From DASTFP01 sp963816855 (GTDB lineage Bacteria > Verrucomicrobiota > Verrucomicrobiia > Chthoniobacterales > Terrimicrobiaceae): a stretch of DNA of 64,000 bases. A program made the translations under genes and the position numbers. Below are positions 1 through 8,852 of the stretch, in pieces; position 1 is the first letter of the stretch; each line of letters opens with the position of its first letter. The notes beneath the pieces are model-generated. The model saw nothing but the letters and a program-made list of their open reading frames with translations, was not told the origin of the DNA and ran no database searches. The DNA lies in the NCBI GenBank assembly GCA_963816855.1, contig CAWFMA010000006.1, positions 111,730 to 175,729 on the forward strand. The letters run 5' to 3'.

Positions 1-1
1 G

Positions 2-1381
2 GACACGGATGCGGCTATCAGCGCGATCAACTCCGTCCAGATCGACTACTATTTGATGAAGCCCTGGGATCCGCCCGAAGAGCGGCTTTACCCGGTTCTG
101 GACGACTTGCTTGAGGACTGGCTGGCCAGCTTTCATCCGCCGTTCGAAGGCATCCGCGTGATCGGTCTCAAGTGGTCGCCCCAGGCGCACGCGGTGAAGG
201 ATTTCCTGGCGCGGAATCAAATCCCTTTTCAATGGCTCGACGTGGAAACCGATGCCGAAGCACGGAAACTTAACGAGCAGGCGGGCGACGGCCGGAATTT
301 GCCGCTCACGATTTTTGCCGACGGTTCCTGGCTCAGAGAACCCACTCCCGAGGTTCTCGCCGGGAAGGTGGGACTCCAGACACGGGCCGAAATGCCTTCC
401 TACGACCTGGCGATAATTGGTGCCGGGCCGGCCGGGCTCGCGGCCGCCGTCTACGGAGCGTCGGAAGGGCTTTCGACCGTGATGATCGAGCGCGAAGCGC
501 CGGGAGGGCAGGCGGGGTCAAGTTCACGTATCGAAAACTACCTTGGTTTTCCCTCGGGCTTGAGCGGCGGCGATCTGGCCCGCCGGGCAGTCGCCCAGGC
601 ACGCCGCTTCGGAACCGAGATCCTCACTCCGCAGCATGCGAAGAAGATCCGGCTAAACGGTCCCTACCGGGTTGTGACGCTCAGCGACGGCAGCGAAATC
701 AGCTGCCAAGCGCTGCTGGTGGCGACGGGCGTTTCCTACCGCCGGCTTGACATCCCCGGGATTGCAAGACTCACCGGCGCGGGCGTTTACTACGGTGCGG
801 CCGCGACGGAAGCGATCTCCTGCACGAATGCCGATGCCTACATCGTGGGGGCCGGAAATTCCGCGGGCCAGGCGGCCATGTACCTTTCAAGGTTTGCCAA
901 AAGCGTGACTCTGCTGGTGCGCGGAAGCTCGCTGACAAAAACAATGTCGCAATACCTGATCGACCAGATCGCCAAGACGCCGAATATTTCGTCGCAGTTC
1001 CGCTCGCGCGTGACGGAGGCCAAAGGGAATGGTCGGCTGGATGCGCTGACCATCGCCAGCGACGAGACCGGAGAGGTAAAAACTGTTCCGGCGATTGCGC
1101 TCTTCATCTTTATCGGAGCAATGCCCCACACCGAGGCGATTGCGGAATTGATCGAGTGTGACGACCGCGGCTTCATCCTGTCCGGCCCGGATTTGATGAC
1201 CAACGGCCGGCGCCCTCGCAATTGGCCGCTGCAACGCGATCCCTATCTGCTCGAGACAAACGTGCCGGGCATTTTTGTCGCGGGTGACGTGCGGCACGGC
1301 TCAATCAAGCGAGTCGCTTCCGCGGTGGGAGAAGGGTCGATTGCCATTGAACTGGTGCATCAATATTTGAACCGATTTTGA
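2..1381 (+). CDS. Response regulator / glutaredoxin-like / thioredoxin-reductase-like fusion (5' partial)
   Basis: The reading frame is open to the left edge, so the gene starts upstream. The first visible residues contain YYLMKPW, the end of a receiver domain with its conserved lysine. A thioredoxin/glutaredoxin-fold segment follows (about 35-105 residues into the visible part), with WSPQAH where a redox CxxC would sit. The C-terminal two thirds is a flavin pyridine-nucleotide oxidoreductase: FAD motif IIGAGPAGLAAA, NADPH motif IVGAGNSAGQAA and the closing GIFVAGDVR. The CATC redox pair of true thioredoxin reductases is absent; that region reads YYGAAATEAISC. It shares TTGA with the start of the downstream kinase, so the two are translationally coupled and probably one signalling unit. 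The fusion class is firm; a reductase activity on thioredoxin is unlikely. Confidence 0.9.
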   Translation, partial: DTDAAISAINSVQIDYYLMKPWDPPEERLYPVLDDLLEDWLASFHPPFEGIRVIGLKWSPQAHAVKDFLARNQIPFQWLDVETDAEARKLNEQAGDGRNLPLTIFADGSWLREPTPEVLAGKVGLQTRAEMPSYDLAIIGAGPAGLAAAVYGASEGLSTVMIEREAPGGQAGSSSRIENYLGFPSGLSGGDLARRAVAQARRFGTEILTPQHAKKIRLNGPYRVVTLSDGSEISCQALLVATGVSYRRLDIPGIARLTGAGVYYGAAATEAISCTNADAYIVGAGNSAGQAAMYLSRFAKSVTLLVRGSSLTKTMSQYLIDQIAKTPNISSQFRSRVTEAKGNGRLDALTIASDETGEVKTVPAIALFIFIGAMPHTEAIAELIECDDRGFILSGPDLMTNGRRPRNWPLQRDPYLLETNVPGIFVAGDVRHGSIKRVASAVGEGSIAIELVHQYLNRF

Positions 1382-4293
1382 GTGTTGTCCCACAACCGAC
1401 GGAAAGCGACCTGTTGATGGATCAGTTGCGGCGCGTCGCGGTGTTCGCGGATCTGCAGGACGAAGACAAGGTTTGTCTCGAAGGGGCGGAGGAAAAGCGG
1501 ATTGCCAAGGGCGAGAATCTGGTCGAGGAAGGAAAGCCGGCGCATAATTTTTTCGTGCTGCTCGAGGGCGAGATAAGCGTCGCCAAGGCCTACGAGGGTC
1601 AACAGATTGTCGTCGCTCGCTACCGGCCTGGATCTTTTTTCGGCGAGGTTCCCTTGCTCCTCGGGGTGCCTTACATTCTCACCGCCAGAGCCGAGAGCGA
1701 TTGCCATTTCGTCGTTTTCGCCGAGGAAGGGTTCTGGCGCTTGCTGCGGCTTTGTCCCTCGATTGCCGCGGAGATTTTTCGGACCATGGCGTCGCGCCTT
1801 CGCAATCTCGAAGGATCGAGCCGACAGCAGGAAAAGCTGGCCGCTCTGGGGACGATGTCCGCCGGTCTCGCGCATGAATTGAACAACCCCTCGGCGGCCG
1901 CCCAGCGCATCGCCGCGCATTTGGGAGACGTTATCCAGGCCATTCAACTGGTAGCGCACACCTTGCACCAGGCGCTCGAGGCCAGGCATTGGGATCGGCT
2001 GATCGGTCTCGTGGAAGGGGCCTTGCAAAACGTTTCGACGAGCAGACGGAACCACTCGATCGAGCAGGCCGATTCGGAAGAGGTGCTTGGTAATTGGCTC
2101 CGGGAGGCGGGTGTGGCCTATTCGTGGAAGATCGCTCCCGTGCTCGTCGGAGCGGGCCTGGATAAAAGCGCGCTCGCTTCGCTCCGCCAGGAGATTCCTC
2201 CGAGCGTCTTCAGCGACGCGGTGCGATGGGTTTCTTTGCGTTTGACCAGCCGCGCCTTGCTCGATGATGCCGAGCAATCAACCGGAAGGATCGCGAACCT
2301 GGTTGACGCGGTTCGCTCGAGCGCGCGACAAGAACGCGCCGAAGTCGCGGACATCGATGTGCATGAACAGATCGTCAACGCGCTGGCGATTCTCGGCGAA
2401 AAGTTCAAGAGCATCCGGGTCACCAAGCATTTTTCAAGCGATTGCGGCCACGTGCGCGGCTATCCGAGCGAGCTGGCCCAGGTTTGGGTCAACCTGCTCG
2501 ACAATGCGGCGGACGCCGTGAACGGTGACGGAGCCATTTCAATCCGAACCCGACGCGACGACAACCAGACCGTGGTGGAAATCACCGACAACGGACCCGG
2601 TATCTCGACCGAAAACCAGTCCCATATTTTCGAGCCATTTTTTACAACAAAAGGCGTGGGTTCAGGGAGGGGCCTCGGGCTGACTATCAGCCAGGGCATC
2701 GTGGGCGAACGGCACGGCGGCGAAATCGAGGTCGAATCAAAGGCCGGCGAAACGCGCTTTATCGTGCGCCTGCCGGTGCGGCGGGTCGAGAGGAACGATT
2801 CCACGGAAGCTGCCGCGGCAAGTCGCGCCGTCATGGCGGAACTTTCCGAACGCCTTGAAGGGAGGGAAGCCTTCACGGAACCCAAGCCGGCCGTCCTGTC
2901 CGAAGGGGCATTCGCGACGATTTTTGACGTGCCGCTCTTCGCCCGACTCGACGACTCACAGCGCGCGTCTCTCTCGACGGGAACGGAAGTGCGCTTTCGC
3001 CAAGGAGACTCCGTCGTCCGAGAGGGGGACCCGTCAAACTATTTCTATGTGATGCTGGAAGGCGAGTTGCGCGCCACGAAATTCTTCGATCAACAGGAAA
3101 TCTTCCTGGGGGCTCTGGTCCCCGAGGAATTCTTTGGCGAGATTCAGATTCTCCTCGACGTCAATCACTACGTCAGCATCCGGGCAGTGGCTGACAGCCG
3201 CCTCTTCCGCCTTCCGCGTGCCGGGTTCTGGAGCTTGCTGCGCACCTCTCCGGTCGTGGCGCGGGAAATCATGCGGACGCTGGGGACGCGCTTGCGCAAT
3301 ATGGAAGGCTATACCCAAGAGCGCGAAAAACTAGCGCAATTGGGCACGATGGCCGCGGGGCTCGCCCACGAGCTCAATAATCCCGCGACCGCCGCCCGAA
3401 AGGCGGCCACCGATTTGCGCCAATGCGTCGAGAATGTCCAGGACTACGCCTGCGAGCTGAACCAAACCTTGACCGCCGAGCAATGGCAGCGGTTGGTGGC
3501 GACTTCAAAGGAAGCCATTAAATGCGCCGAAACGCAACCCAAGCTTGACCCGCTCGAGCAAAGCGATCGCGAGTGCGAGCTGGAGTGCTGGCTGGAAGGG
3601 CAAAACGTCGCGGAGGCCTGGGAACTCGCGCCCGCGCTGGTGGGCGCCCGCGTCGATGAGGAAGTCTTGGAGATCTTGAAGCAAACGGTGCCTGCCCAGC
3701 GGCTGGACAAGGCGATTCGCTGGCTGGTCGCGGATGTCACCACCAGGGATCTGCTTAAATCGATTACTCACAGCACGGAGCGCATCTCGGAGCTCGTGCA
3801 GGCGGTAAAGTCCTATTCGTTCATGGATCAGGCGCCGTGGCAGGAAATCGACGTCCATGAAGGCATCGAGAATACGCTGATAATCCTCGGACATAAGCTG
3901 AAGAATGTCCAGGTGACCCGGGCTTTCGATCGCTCTCTTCCACGAATTTGCGCCTATGGCGGCGAATTGAATCAGGTTTGGACGAACCTTATCGACAACG
4001 CGATCTACGCCGTGGGCGGAACAGGCCGAATCGATATCCGCACCAGCCGCGACGGAGAGTTTTTTCTCGTCGAAATTGCCGATAACGGCAGCGGCATTTC
4101 CGCGGAGGCTGAACGGCATATTTTTTCTTTGCCCTTCTTTACGACCAAGGGGCGCTCAGGAACCGGCCTCGGATTGGTAATCAGCCATCGGATTGTGGTC
4201 GAACGGCATCACGGAAAGATCACGTTTCAGACCGGGCCGGCCGGCACGCGATTCAGCGTTTGGCTGCCCCTGGACTCTTCCGAGCAGTCCTAG
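1378..4293 (+). CDS. Tandem cyclic-nucleotide-binding sensor histidine kinase (two complete units)
   Basis: This 971-residue cytoplasmic protein is an internal duplication. Each half has a CRP-type cNMP-binding domain (about 15-140 and 505-640), then a dimerisation/phosphoacceptor helix and an HATPase domain. The phosphoacceptor motifs are GLAHELNNP with His166 and again with His664. N boxes (QVWVNLLDNA, QVWTNLIDNA), G1 boxes (DNGPGIS, DNGSGIS) and glycine-rich lids (GRGLGLTIS, GTGLGLVIS) are present in both halves, so both look catalytically intact. No membrane segment is seen. The TTG start at 1378 overlaps the stop of the oxidoreductase fusion; an ATG at 1417 is an alternative. The stop codon lies inside the palindromic repeat that follows. 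The ligand is unknown; cAMP is an inference from the cyclase at 8.8 kb. Confidence 0.92.
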   Translation: MSVVPQPTESDLLMDQLRRVAVFADLQDEDKVCLEGAEEKRIAKGENLVEEGKPAHNFFVLLEGEISVAKAYEGQQIVVARYRPGSFFGEVPLLLGVPYILTARAESDCHFVVFAEEGFWRLLRLCPSIAAEIFRTMASRLRNLEGSSRQQEKLAALGTMSAGLAHELNNPSAAAQRIAAHLGDVIQAIQLVAHTLHQALEARHWDRLIGLVEGALQNVSTSRRNHSIEQADSEEVLGNWLREAGVAYSWKIAPVLVGAGLDKSALASLRQEIPPSVFSDAVRWVSLRLTSRALLDDAEQSTGRIANLVDAVRSSARQERAEVADIDVHEQIVNALAILGEKFKSIRVTKHFSSDCGHVRGYPSELAQVWVNLLDNAADAVNGDGAISIRTRRDDNQTVVEITDNGPGISTENQSHIFEPFFTTKGVGSGRGLGLTISQGIVGERHGGEIEVESKAGETRFIVRLPVRRVERNDSTEAAAASRAVMAELSERLEGREAFTEPKPAVLSEGAFATIFDVPLFARLDDSQRASLSTGTEVRFRQGDSVVREGDPSNYFYVMLEGELRATKFFDQQEIFLGALVPEEFFGEIQILLDVNHYVSIRAVADSRLFRLPRAGFWSLLRTSPVVAREIMRTLGTRLRNMEGYTQEREKLAQLGTMAAGLAHELNNPATAARKAATDLRQCVENVQDYACELNQTLTAEQWQRLVATSKEAIKCAETQPKLDPLEQSDRECELECWLEGQNVAEAWELAPALVGARVDEEVLEILKQTVPAQRLDKAIRWLVADVTTRDLLKSITHSTERISELVQAVKSYSFMDQAPWQEIDVHEGIENTLIILGHKLKNVQVTRAFDRSLPRICAYGGELNQVWTNLIDNAIYAVGGTGRIDIRTSRDGEFFLVEIADNGSGISAEAERHIFSLPFFTTKGRSGTGLGLVISHRIVVERHHGKITFQTGPAGTRFSVWLPLDSSEQS

Positions 4294-4460
4294 GAGACTG
4301 CTGAGAAACCCGCGTATGCCACGTTGCTGGCGCAACCCGGGTGGGCGCGAACTCTTTGGGGCGTCTCTCGGCGTCGCTCCTCAGTCACAGCCCCTCAACC
4401 ACCGATATGTGCCCCAGAGAGCTCGCGCGTGACCTACGCGGGTTGTTCAACAGTCTCCTG
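4291..4460. repeat. Imperfect palindromic (MITE-like) element
   Basis: The ends are inverted copies: AGGAGACTGCTGAGAAACCC at 4292-4311 against the reverse complement of the sequence ending at 4459, with few mismatches over about 30 bases. Inner arms also pair (CTCTTTGGGGC with GCCCCAGAGAG), so the whole stretch can fold into one long hairpin. The first three bases are the stop codon of the kinase gene. The end sequence recurs at 9683-9696 (13 of 14 bases). It could be a non-autonomous mobile element, a palindromic repeat acting at transcript ends, or both. Confidence 0.7.
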
Positions 4461-4514
4461 GGGAGGCTTGCGGCCGGGAGGCCAAGCCGGCAGAGAGTTG
4501 CTTCGACCTGCCGG

Positions 4515-6527
4515 TCAAATGCACGATCGTACCAAGGCGGCCTCGCTCTTTCTCCGGGTAATGAGACCGTCAAGTCCCTTGCCAATCCACAGACGAACCA
4601 TCGACTCCAGACTGTTGGCAATCGATTCGAGAACCTGCGAAACCGGGAGGTCCGCCCTGGCAATGGCAGCTCGAATTTCGCGCATCTCACGCCGGCGGTC
4701 TCCTTCCATCGACGTGCCCCGGTTGAATACGAGCGAGACGAGAGCCCCCTGGCCGTCGAGGGGCAATCTCGTCACTCCTGGAAACGCGCGCGCGGTGAGG
4801 CCTGCGTGCTTCGGAACAGTGCGCGCGACGAAAACCGCCTCGCCCGCCTGGCGCGGAATCTTGATATCCGAAAAAGAGGGCGCGAGATACCTCGCGGAGG
4901 CTCCCGTCTTGCCAAGCGCCTTGGCGAGACGCGACATCACCTCCGTGGGAAGATGCGGGCCCCAGTCCGAGAAGAACTCGTCGCGGGTATAGAAGCCCAG
5001 GTCGTACCCTATGCCGAGCGTCACACCGGACCCTCCGCCCGGCCAGGCCTTCGGCTGGTCAAAGCCCTCAAATTCCAGGATCAGTTGGAGGGCTCGTTCC
5101 GAGACCTGAATTTTTCCCTGAGGGCTCGGCGGGGGCAAAGGGGCTTCGACCGGGATTGGCTCCGGTCCGGAGTCCGGTTCAAGAAGACCGCTATGCACAA
5201 AGCCCCGCAAATTCTTCCCATCGAGTACCGCTTCCACCTCCCACCAGAGGCGCTTTTTCGACGCCCCGATTCGCGCGACGATCAGCCCGCGCGGCAACTC
5301 CGCGATAATCGCATCGTCATCAAGATCCGCGGCTCGCGTCCGGAGATTGAGGGTTGCGGATTTCACTCGGAATAACTCCGCTTCTGCCGGGACGGGTTCC
5401 AGATACTTCGTGGCCACGAAGCCGGTCAAATTTTCGCCGTCAAGCCGAGTCTTGATCGGAGTCCATCCCGGCACCTCGGTCCCCGCGACCTGCGTAACGA
5501 AATGTCCGAAGGGCAGTCGCTCAACGACGTTCGCCAGGCTCGTCGCGTCGGGGCTGAGGCGCAGGCGCAGTGAATCGCCCGTCACACGAAAGCGGGCGAT
5601 TTCGTTTCCGGAAGGCCCGATGGGAACCGGTTGCGGGCCATGGTCCGGCTCCAGAAACCCGCTGTGCACGAAGCCGCGCAACGTCCTTCCCCCAACGGTC
5701 GCCTCGACCTCCCACCAGCGAGGTTTCTTTGAAATTCCAACCTTGGCCACGAGCGAGCCTTGGGGCAGTTCAGCGATGATTGCCGCATCGTTCATCTTTC
5801 CGGCCTCCTGGCGCAGGTTCAACGTCTTGGAGGTCACACGGAACAATTCGGCGCCGGCAGGCATCGCCTCGAGGAAAGCTTTCGCCACATAACCCTCGAG
5901 GCCTTCGCCGTCGAGTTGAGTTTTAATTCTTACCCACCCAGGCACGCTGCTCGCGCCGCTTTGGGTCACTACCTGCCCGAATGGCAATCGCTCGACGACA
6001 TTTGACAGGCTGGCCGTGTCCGGCGTGGAACGGAGGCGCAGGGGATCCGCGACGACGCGAAAGCGCGCGCCGTCCGTGCTTGTGACTTCCACGTCGCCGC
6101 CGTCGGACACCATGAAGGGCGAGACGCCCTGATCGACGATTTCGATCATCACCGTTTCGCCGCCGCCTTGCGCGAGCGCGATCTTATCGAACAGCGCGCG
6201 GAACGCGTCCCGACTGCTGCCGATGGTATCAATGGCCCTTGATTTCCCCACCAGCAGGCACCCTTCGGTATCCGTCGCGGTGTTGCCCGGATGAATGCGT
6301 ATCCCTTCAAATTCAGGGACATCGAGCAAGAGCGGCAATTCCGTTCCGAACCTCGGCGAGAATGTGATCGCCACGGTATAAGTTCCGGCGGGAATCGCAG
6401 TAACGCTCCGGATCTTTTTCGGGCGGACAGGATCTTCAAGCGTGAAGCACTCGAAGTTTCCATCGACCGCAAGGTCGCCAATCGTGCTCTGCGTGGTGAA
6501 AATCCTGCGCGCAAGGGTTAGTTTCAT
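4515..6527 (-). CDS. DUF5675 / four SH3-like repeats / lysozyme-like protein
   Basis: The protein has 670 residues in three parts. Residues 1-120 match DUF5675 (SPRFG, FEGIRIHPGN, DTEGCLLVG). Next come four SH3b-type repeats of about 70 residues in an A-B-A-B order: two start ARFRV and hold VERLPFG, two start AELFRV and hold AIIAELP, each ending near a G-[YF]-V segment. The last 195 residues resemble phage-type (GH24-like) lysozymes, with EFEGF followed by GVTLGIGYD and later LVSLVFNRG. A role in binding and cutting peptidoglycan is inferred. No signal peptide is visible, so export would need another route. The ATG at 6527 begins MKLTLARR, the usual DUF5675 start. A 39-residue hydrophobic ORF ends 14 bases upstream. 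Confidence 0.85.
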   Translation of the reverse strand: MKLTLARRIFTTQSTIGDLAVDGNFECFTLEDPVRPKKIRSVTAIPAGTYTVAITFSPRFGTELPLLLDVPEFEGIRIHPGNTATDTEGCLLVGKSRAIDTIGSSRDAFRALFDKIALAQGGGETVMIEIVDQGVSPFMVSDGGDVEVTSTDGARFRVVADPLRLRSTPDTASLSNVVERLPFGQVVTQSGASSVPGWVRIKTQLDGEGLEGYVAKAFLEAMPAGAELFRVTSKTLNLRQEAGKMNDAAIIAELPQGSLVAKVGISKKPRWWEVEATVGGRTLRGFVHSGFLEPDHGPQPVPIGPSGNEIARFRVTGDSLRLRLSPDATSLANVVERLPFGHFVTQVAGTEVPGWTPIKTRLDGENLTGFVATKYLEPVPAEAELFRVKSATLNLRTRAADLDDDAIIAELPRGLIVARIGASKKRLWWEVEAVLDGKNLRGFVHSGLLEPDSGPEPIPVEAPLPPPSPQGKIQVSERALQLILEFEGFDQPKAWPGGGSGVTLGIGYDLGFYTRDEFFSDWGPHLPTEVMSRLAKALGKTGASARYLAPSFSDIKIPRQAGEAVFVARTVPKHAGLTARAFPGVTRLPLDGQGALVSLVFNRGTSMEGDRRREMREIRAAIARADLPVSQVLESIANSLESMVRLWIGKGLDGLITRRKSEAALVRSCI

Positions 6528-6541
6528 GGGCGACGAATGGC

Positions 6542-6661
6542 CTAGCGCAAGAGTGTAACTACCAAATGCACCGCCGATGCAATGATGATCCGAAGCGCGC
6601 CCAGGGCGAAGCCGGGAACCGCGATCAGAGCGATGTCGCGGCGATGTTCATTCCTAAGCAT
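6542..6661 (-). CDS. Possible 39-residue hydrophobic peptide
   Basis: An ATG ORF of 39 codons ends 14 bases before the lysozyme-like gene on the same strand. It begins MLRNEHRR, basic, and continues into one hydrophobic stretch (IALIAVPGFALGALR and IIIASAVHLVVTLL), with a charged start and one membrane-spanning segment. Position and character are what a holin-like or other small membrane protein would show, but no homology is recognised and a chance ORF of this size is quite possible. Confidence 0.35.
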   Translation of the reverse strand: MLRNEHRRDIALIAVPGFALGALRIIIASAVHLVVTLLR

Positions 6662-6750
6662 CGACCAGGCCAAAGAAGCCTGCCTGCTCCTAACTTCGTC
6701 CGGTCTAAGTTTCCCGGGACGACCAGGCGAAAGCCGCTCGCAGCCGCCCT

Positions 6751-7596
6751 TTAAACGACAATCGTCATATTCTCACGGGCAAGAACGCAGTCCGGCAAGA
6801 CCTGCTGACACCGTTCCTCGATCTCGGTAAGGAAGGTGTCGTCGTGGTTTGGGTCGTGATGCGTCAGGACGAGTTTTTTGACTCCCGCAAGCTTGGCGCA
6901 CTCGACAGCTTGCTCGTAACTGGAATGGCCCCAGCCGCGATGGCTCGACAACTCCTCCGCGGTGAATTGTGCGTCATGGAGAAGAAGATCGGCACCGCGG
7001 CAAAACTCAACGGTCGCGGGATCGAGGTGCTCCCCGTGTTCAATATCGGTGCAGACGACGATGGATTTTCCTCCCCTGGCGATTCGATAGCTGTAGGCGC
7101 TTCCAGGGTGCCGATGCTTTCTGGCGCTGACGACGGCTTTCGGAAACGGATGAACCGTGGCGTCGGACAACAGGAACTCGAAAGCGGCGCCCATATCGCA
7201 AAGCTGGACAGGAAAATACTCGCGCTGCATCGGGACCGAAAACACGCGTTCAAGGTCGGTGACCGGACGTTCGCGGCCCAGAGCGAGCAGCGAGATCTTC
7301 TTTCCTTTGACGTAGGCGGGCTCGAAAAAGGGAAGCCCCTGGATGTGATCCCAATGGAAGTGCGTGAAGGCGATGACAATCGGCTTCTCCCGAAGCGCGG
7401 CGTCCTTCATGATCTCCTGACCGAGGCGTCTTATCCCCGTCCCGGCGTCAATGATGCCGACGTTGATGGAGTCCTCCGAGGTAATGAGGAGACAGCTGGT
7501 GCTGCCCCCGAATTTGTCGAACTCCGGCCCGTTCACCGGAATCGAGCCGCGGCATCCGTAAATTACAACCCTGATCTCTTCGTTATCCGCATCCAT
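6751..7596 (-). CDS. Metallo-beta-lactamase-fold hydrolase
   Basis: A 281-residue cytoplasmic protein of the MBL fold. The metal motif THFHWDHIQG (HxHxDH) is near residue 78, DTEH-like CTDIEHGEH follows near 180, and TAEE..HRGWGHSS and LTHHDPNHDD provide later metal ligands. The N-terminal RVVIYGCRGSIPVNG and FGGSTSC are typical of the branch related to cAMP phosphodiesterase class II and RNase Z-like enzymes. The substrate is not predictable. It is divergent from the AhpD-like gene, with about 170 bases between the two starts. Confidence 0.88.
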   Translation of the reverse strand: MDADNEEIRVVIYGCRGSIPVNGPEFDKFGGSTSCLLITSEDSINVGIIDAGTGIRRLGQEIMKDAALREKPIVIAFTHFHWDHIQGLPFFEPAYVKGKKISLLALGRERPVTDLERVFSVPMQREYFPVQLCDMGAAFEFLLSDATVHPFPKAVVSARKHRHPGSAYSYRIARGGKSIVVCTDIEHGEHLDPATVEFCRGADLLLHDAQFTAEELSSHRGWGHSSYEQAVECAKLAGVKKLVLTHHDPNHDDTFLTEIEERCQQVLPDCVLARENMTIVV

Positions 7597-7766
7597 GCTC
7601 TTGCGGCTTCTGCATTACCGCGAGGGCGCGCCCGGCTCAAGCGTAAGCGTGCGGCGGCTCGAGGATCGCCGGATGCGGATTGGAGACACGCTACCGGATC
7701 AAGGGTCTTCGTCCGCTTCCTGGTTGCCGACCGCTCCGGTTGATTGTTAAGTGAGCAGATAGTCGC

Positions 7767-8852
7767 ATGGCTTATTCCCTTCATGAGATCGACTGGTGTG
7801 ACGTGCCGCTCCTGAAGCCGATGCCGGACCTCGCTTGGGAGCGGCAATCCACCAAGCGGCTTGGCTTTTGCTCGAACATCGCCAAGTATCTAACGCCCGT
7901 TCGTTGGATGCTGCAGGCCGACGAGTTGATGCATGCTCGCGTTACTCCCAATGTGCCGCTGAACCTCGGGAAATTGATCAGCCTCGTCGTGGCCATGGAC
8001 AGTTCCTGCCGCCATTGCTACGGGGCTTTTCGGAGCATGCTCAAAATTATGGGCTACTCGGAAGCAACGATAAGACACCTCGAAGAGAGTTTCGCGGTTG
8101 ACGGATTGTCGGAAAAAGAGACGGCGGCGCTTGAATTTGCGCGAAAGGTTTCGCATTCGGCGCCGAGGCCCTCGGCCGATGATCTTCAGAAGCTGAAGGC
8201 GCTCGGTTATTCGAGCGTTGAAATCGCGGAGCTCGCCTACCTCTCGGCAAACAACGCTTCCGCCAACAGATTGGCGACCTTGCTGGCCTTGCCGCCTGAT
8301 CCGTTGGAAGAGATCGAGGCCAACTGGTTCAACAAGATGAAGCGGCCGTTCACCAGAAAGGATTTTATGGCGGCACTCTCCCCGATTCTCAAGGTCGACG
8401 GGCCCCCGGCCTACTCGGGGCCGGGCGAAAGAGTCCTCGGGGTATTCGAAGAGTCTCCCGCGCGCGCAGCGCTGGCCACCGTGCTCAGCGGCGCTTGGGA
8501 ATCCCCCATCACCTCCCGGCAGGTGAAAGCGCTTATCTTCGGCGTGGTGGCTCGCGGTTTGGGGTGCGCAGCTTGCGAAGCGGAGGCCGCTGAAGCGTTG
8601 AAAAAGGAAGGCTGGACGAACGCTGAAATCAAGCAGGTCATGACGCACTTGAACTCCGACAGACTTGAGCCCTTCGAGTTGAAGGTTTTGTCGTTCGCTC
8701 GCGAAACGGTGCGCTATCAAACCCGGAGGATTCAAGAAATTGCCCAGCGTTTCGCAGCCGGTCTCGAGAGGGAGGTGCTCGTCGAAGTAGTGGGGCTGGT
8801 GTCCTATGCTAATGGCCTCGCGCGTCTCAGCATCCTGCTTCACTCGTGCTGA
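7767..8852 (+). CDS. Double carboxymuconolactone decarboxylase (AhpD-like) protein
   Basis: A 361-residue protein made of two AhpD-type helical domains. The first carries the redox pair SSCRHCYGAF (Cys81, Cys84), the second LGCAACEAEA (Cys267, Cys270). Both domains end in motifs of the type YLSANNASANRLA or LVSYANGLARLS. Members with CxxC are peroxidase or thiol-disulfide partners; the physiological partner here is unknown. The stop overlaps the GTG start of the cyclase gene, so the two are probably cotranscribed. Confidence 0.87.
   Translation: MAYSLHEIDWCDVPLLKPMPDLAWERQSTKRLGFCSNIAKYLTPVRWMLQADELMHARVTPNVPLNLGKLISLVVAMDSSCRHCYGAFRSMLKIMGYSEATIRHLEESFAVDGLSEKETAALEFARKVSHSAPRPSADDLQKLKALGYSSVEIAELAYLSANNASANRLATLLALPPDPLEEIEANWFNKMKRPFTRKDFMAALSPILKVDGPPAYSGPGERVLGVFEESPARAALATVLSGAWESPITSRQVKALIFGVVARGLGCAACEAEAAEALKKEGWTNAEIKQVMTHLNSDRLEPFELKVLSFARETVRYQTRRIQEIAQRFAAGLEREVLVEVVGLVSYANGLARLSILLHSC

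Noticed and set aside
1360..2277. 305-codon minus-strand ORF
   Set aside because: Antisense to the tandem kinase gene, whose domains are unmistakable.
4341..5375. 344-codon plus-strand ORF
   Set aside because: Shadow of the lysozyme-like gene and low-complexity in composition.
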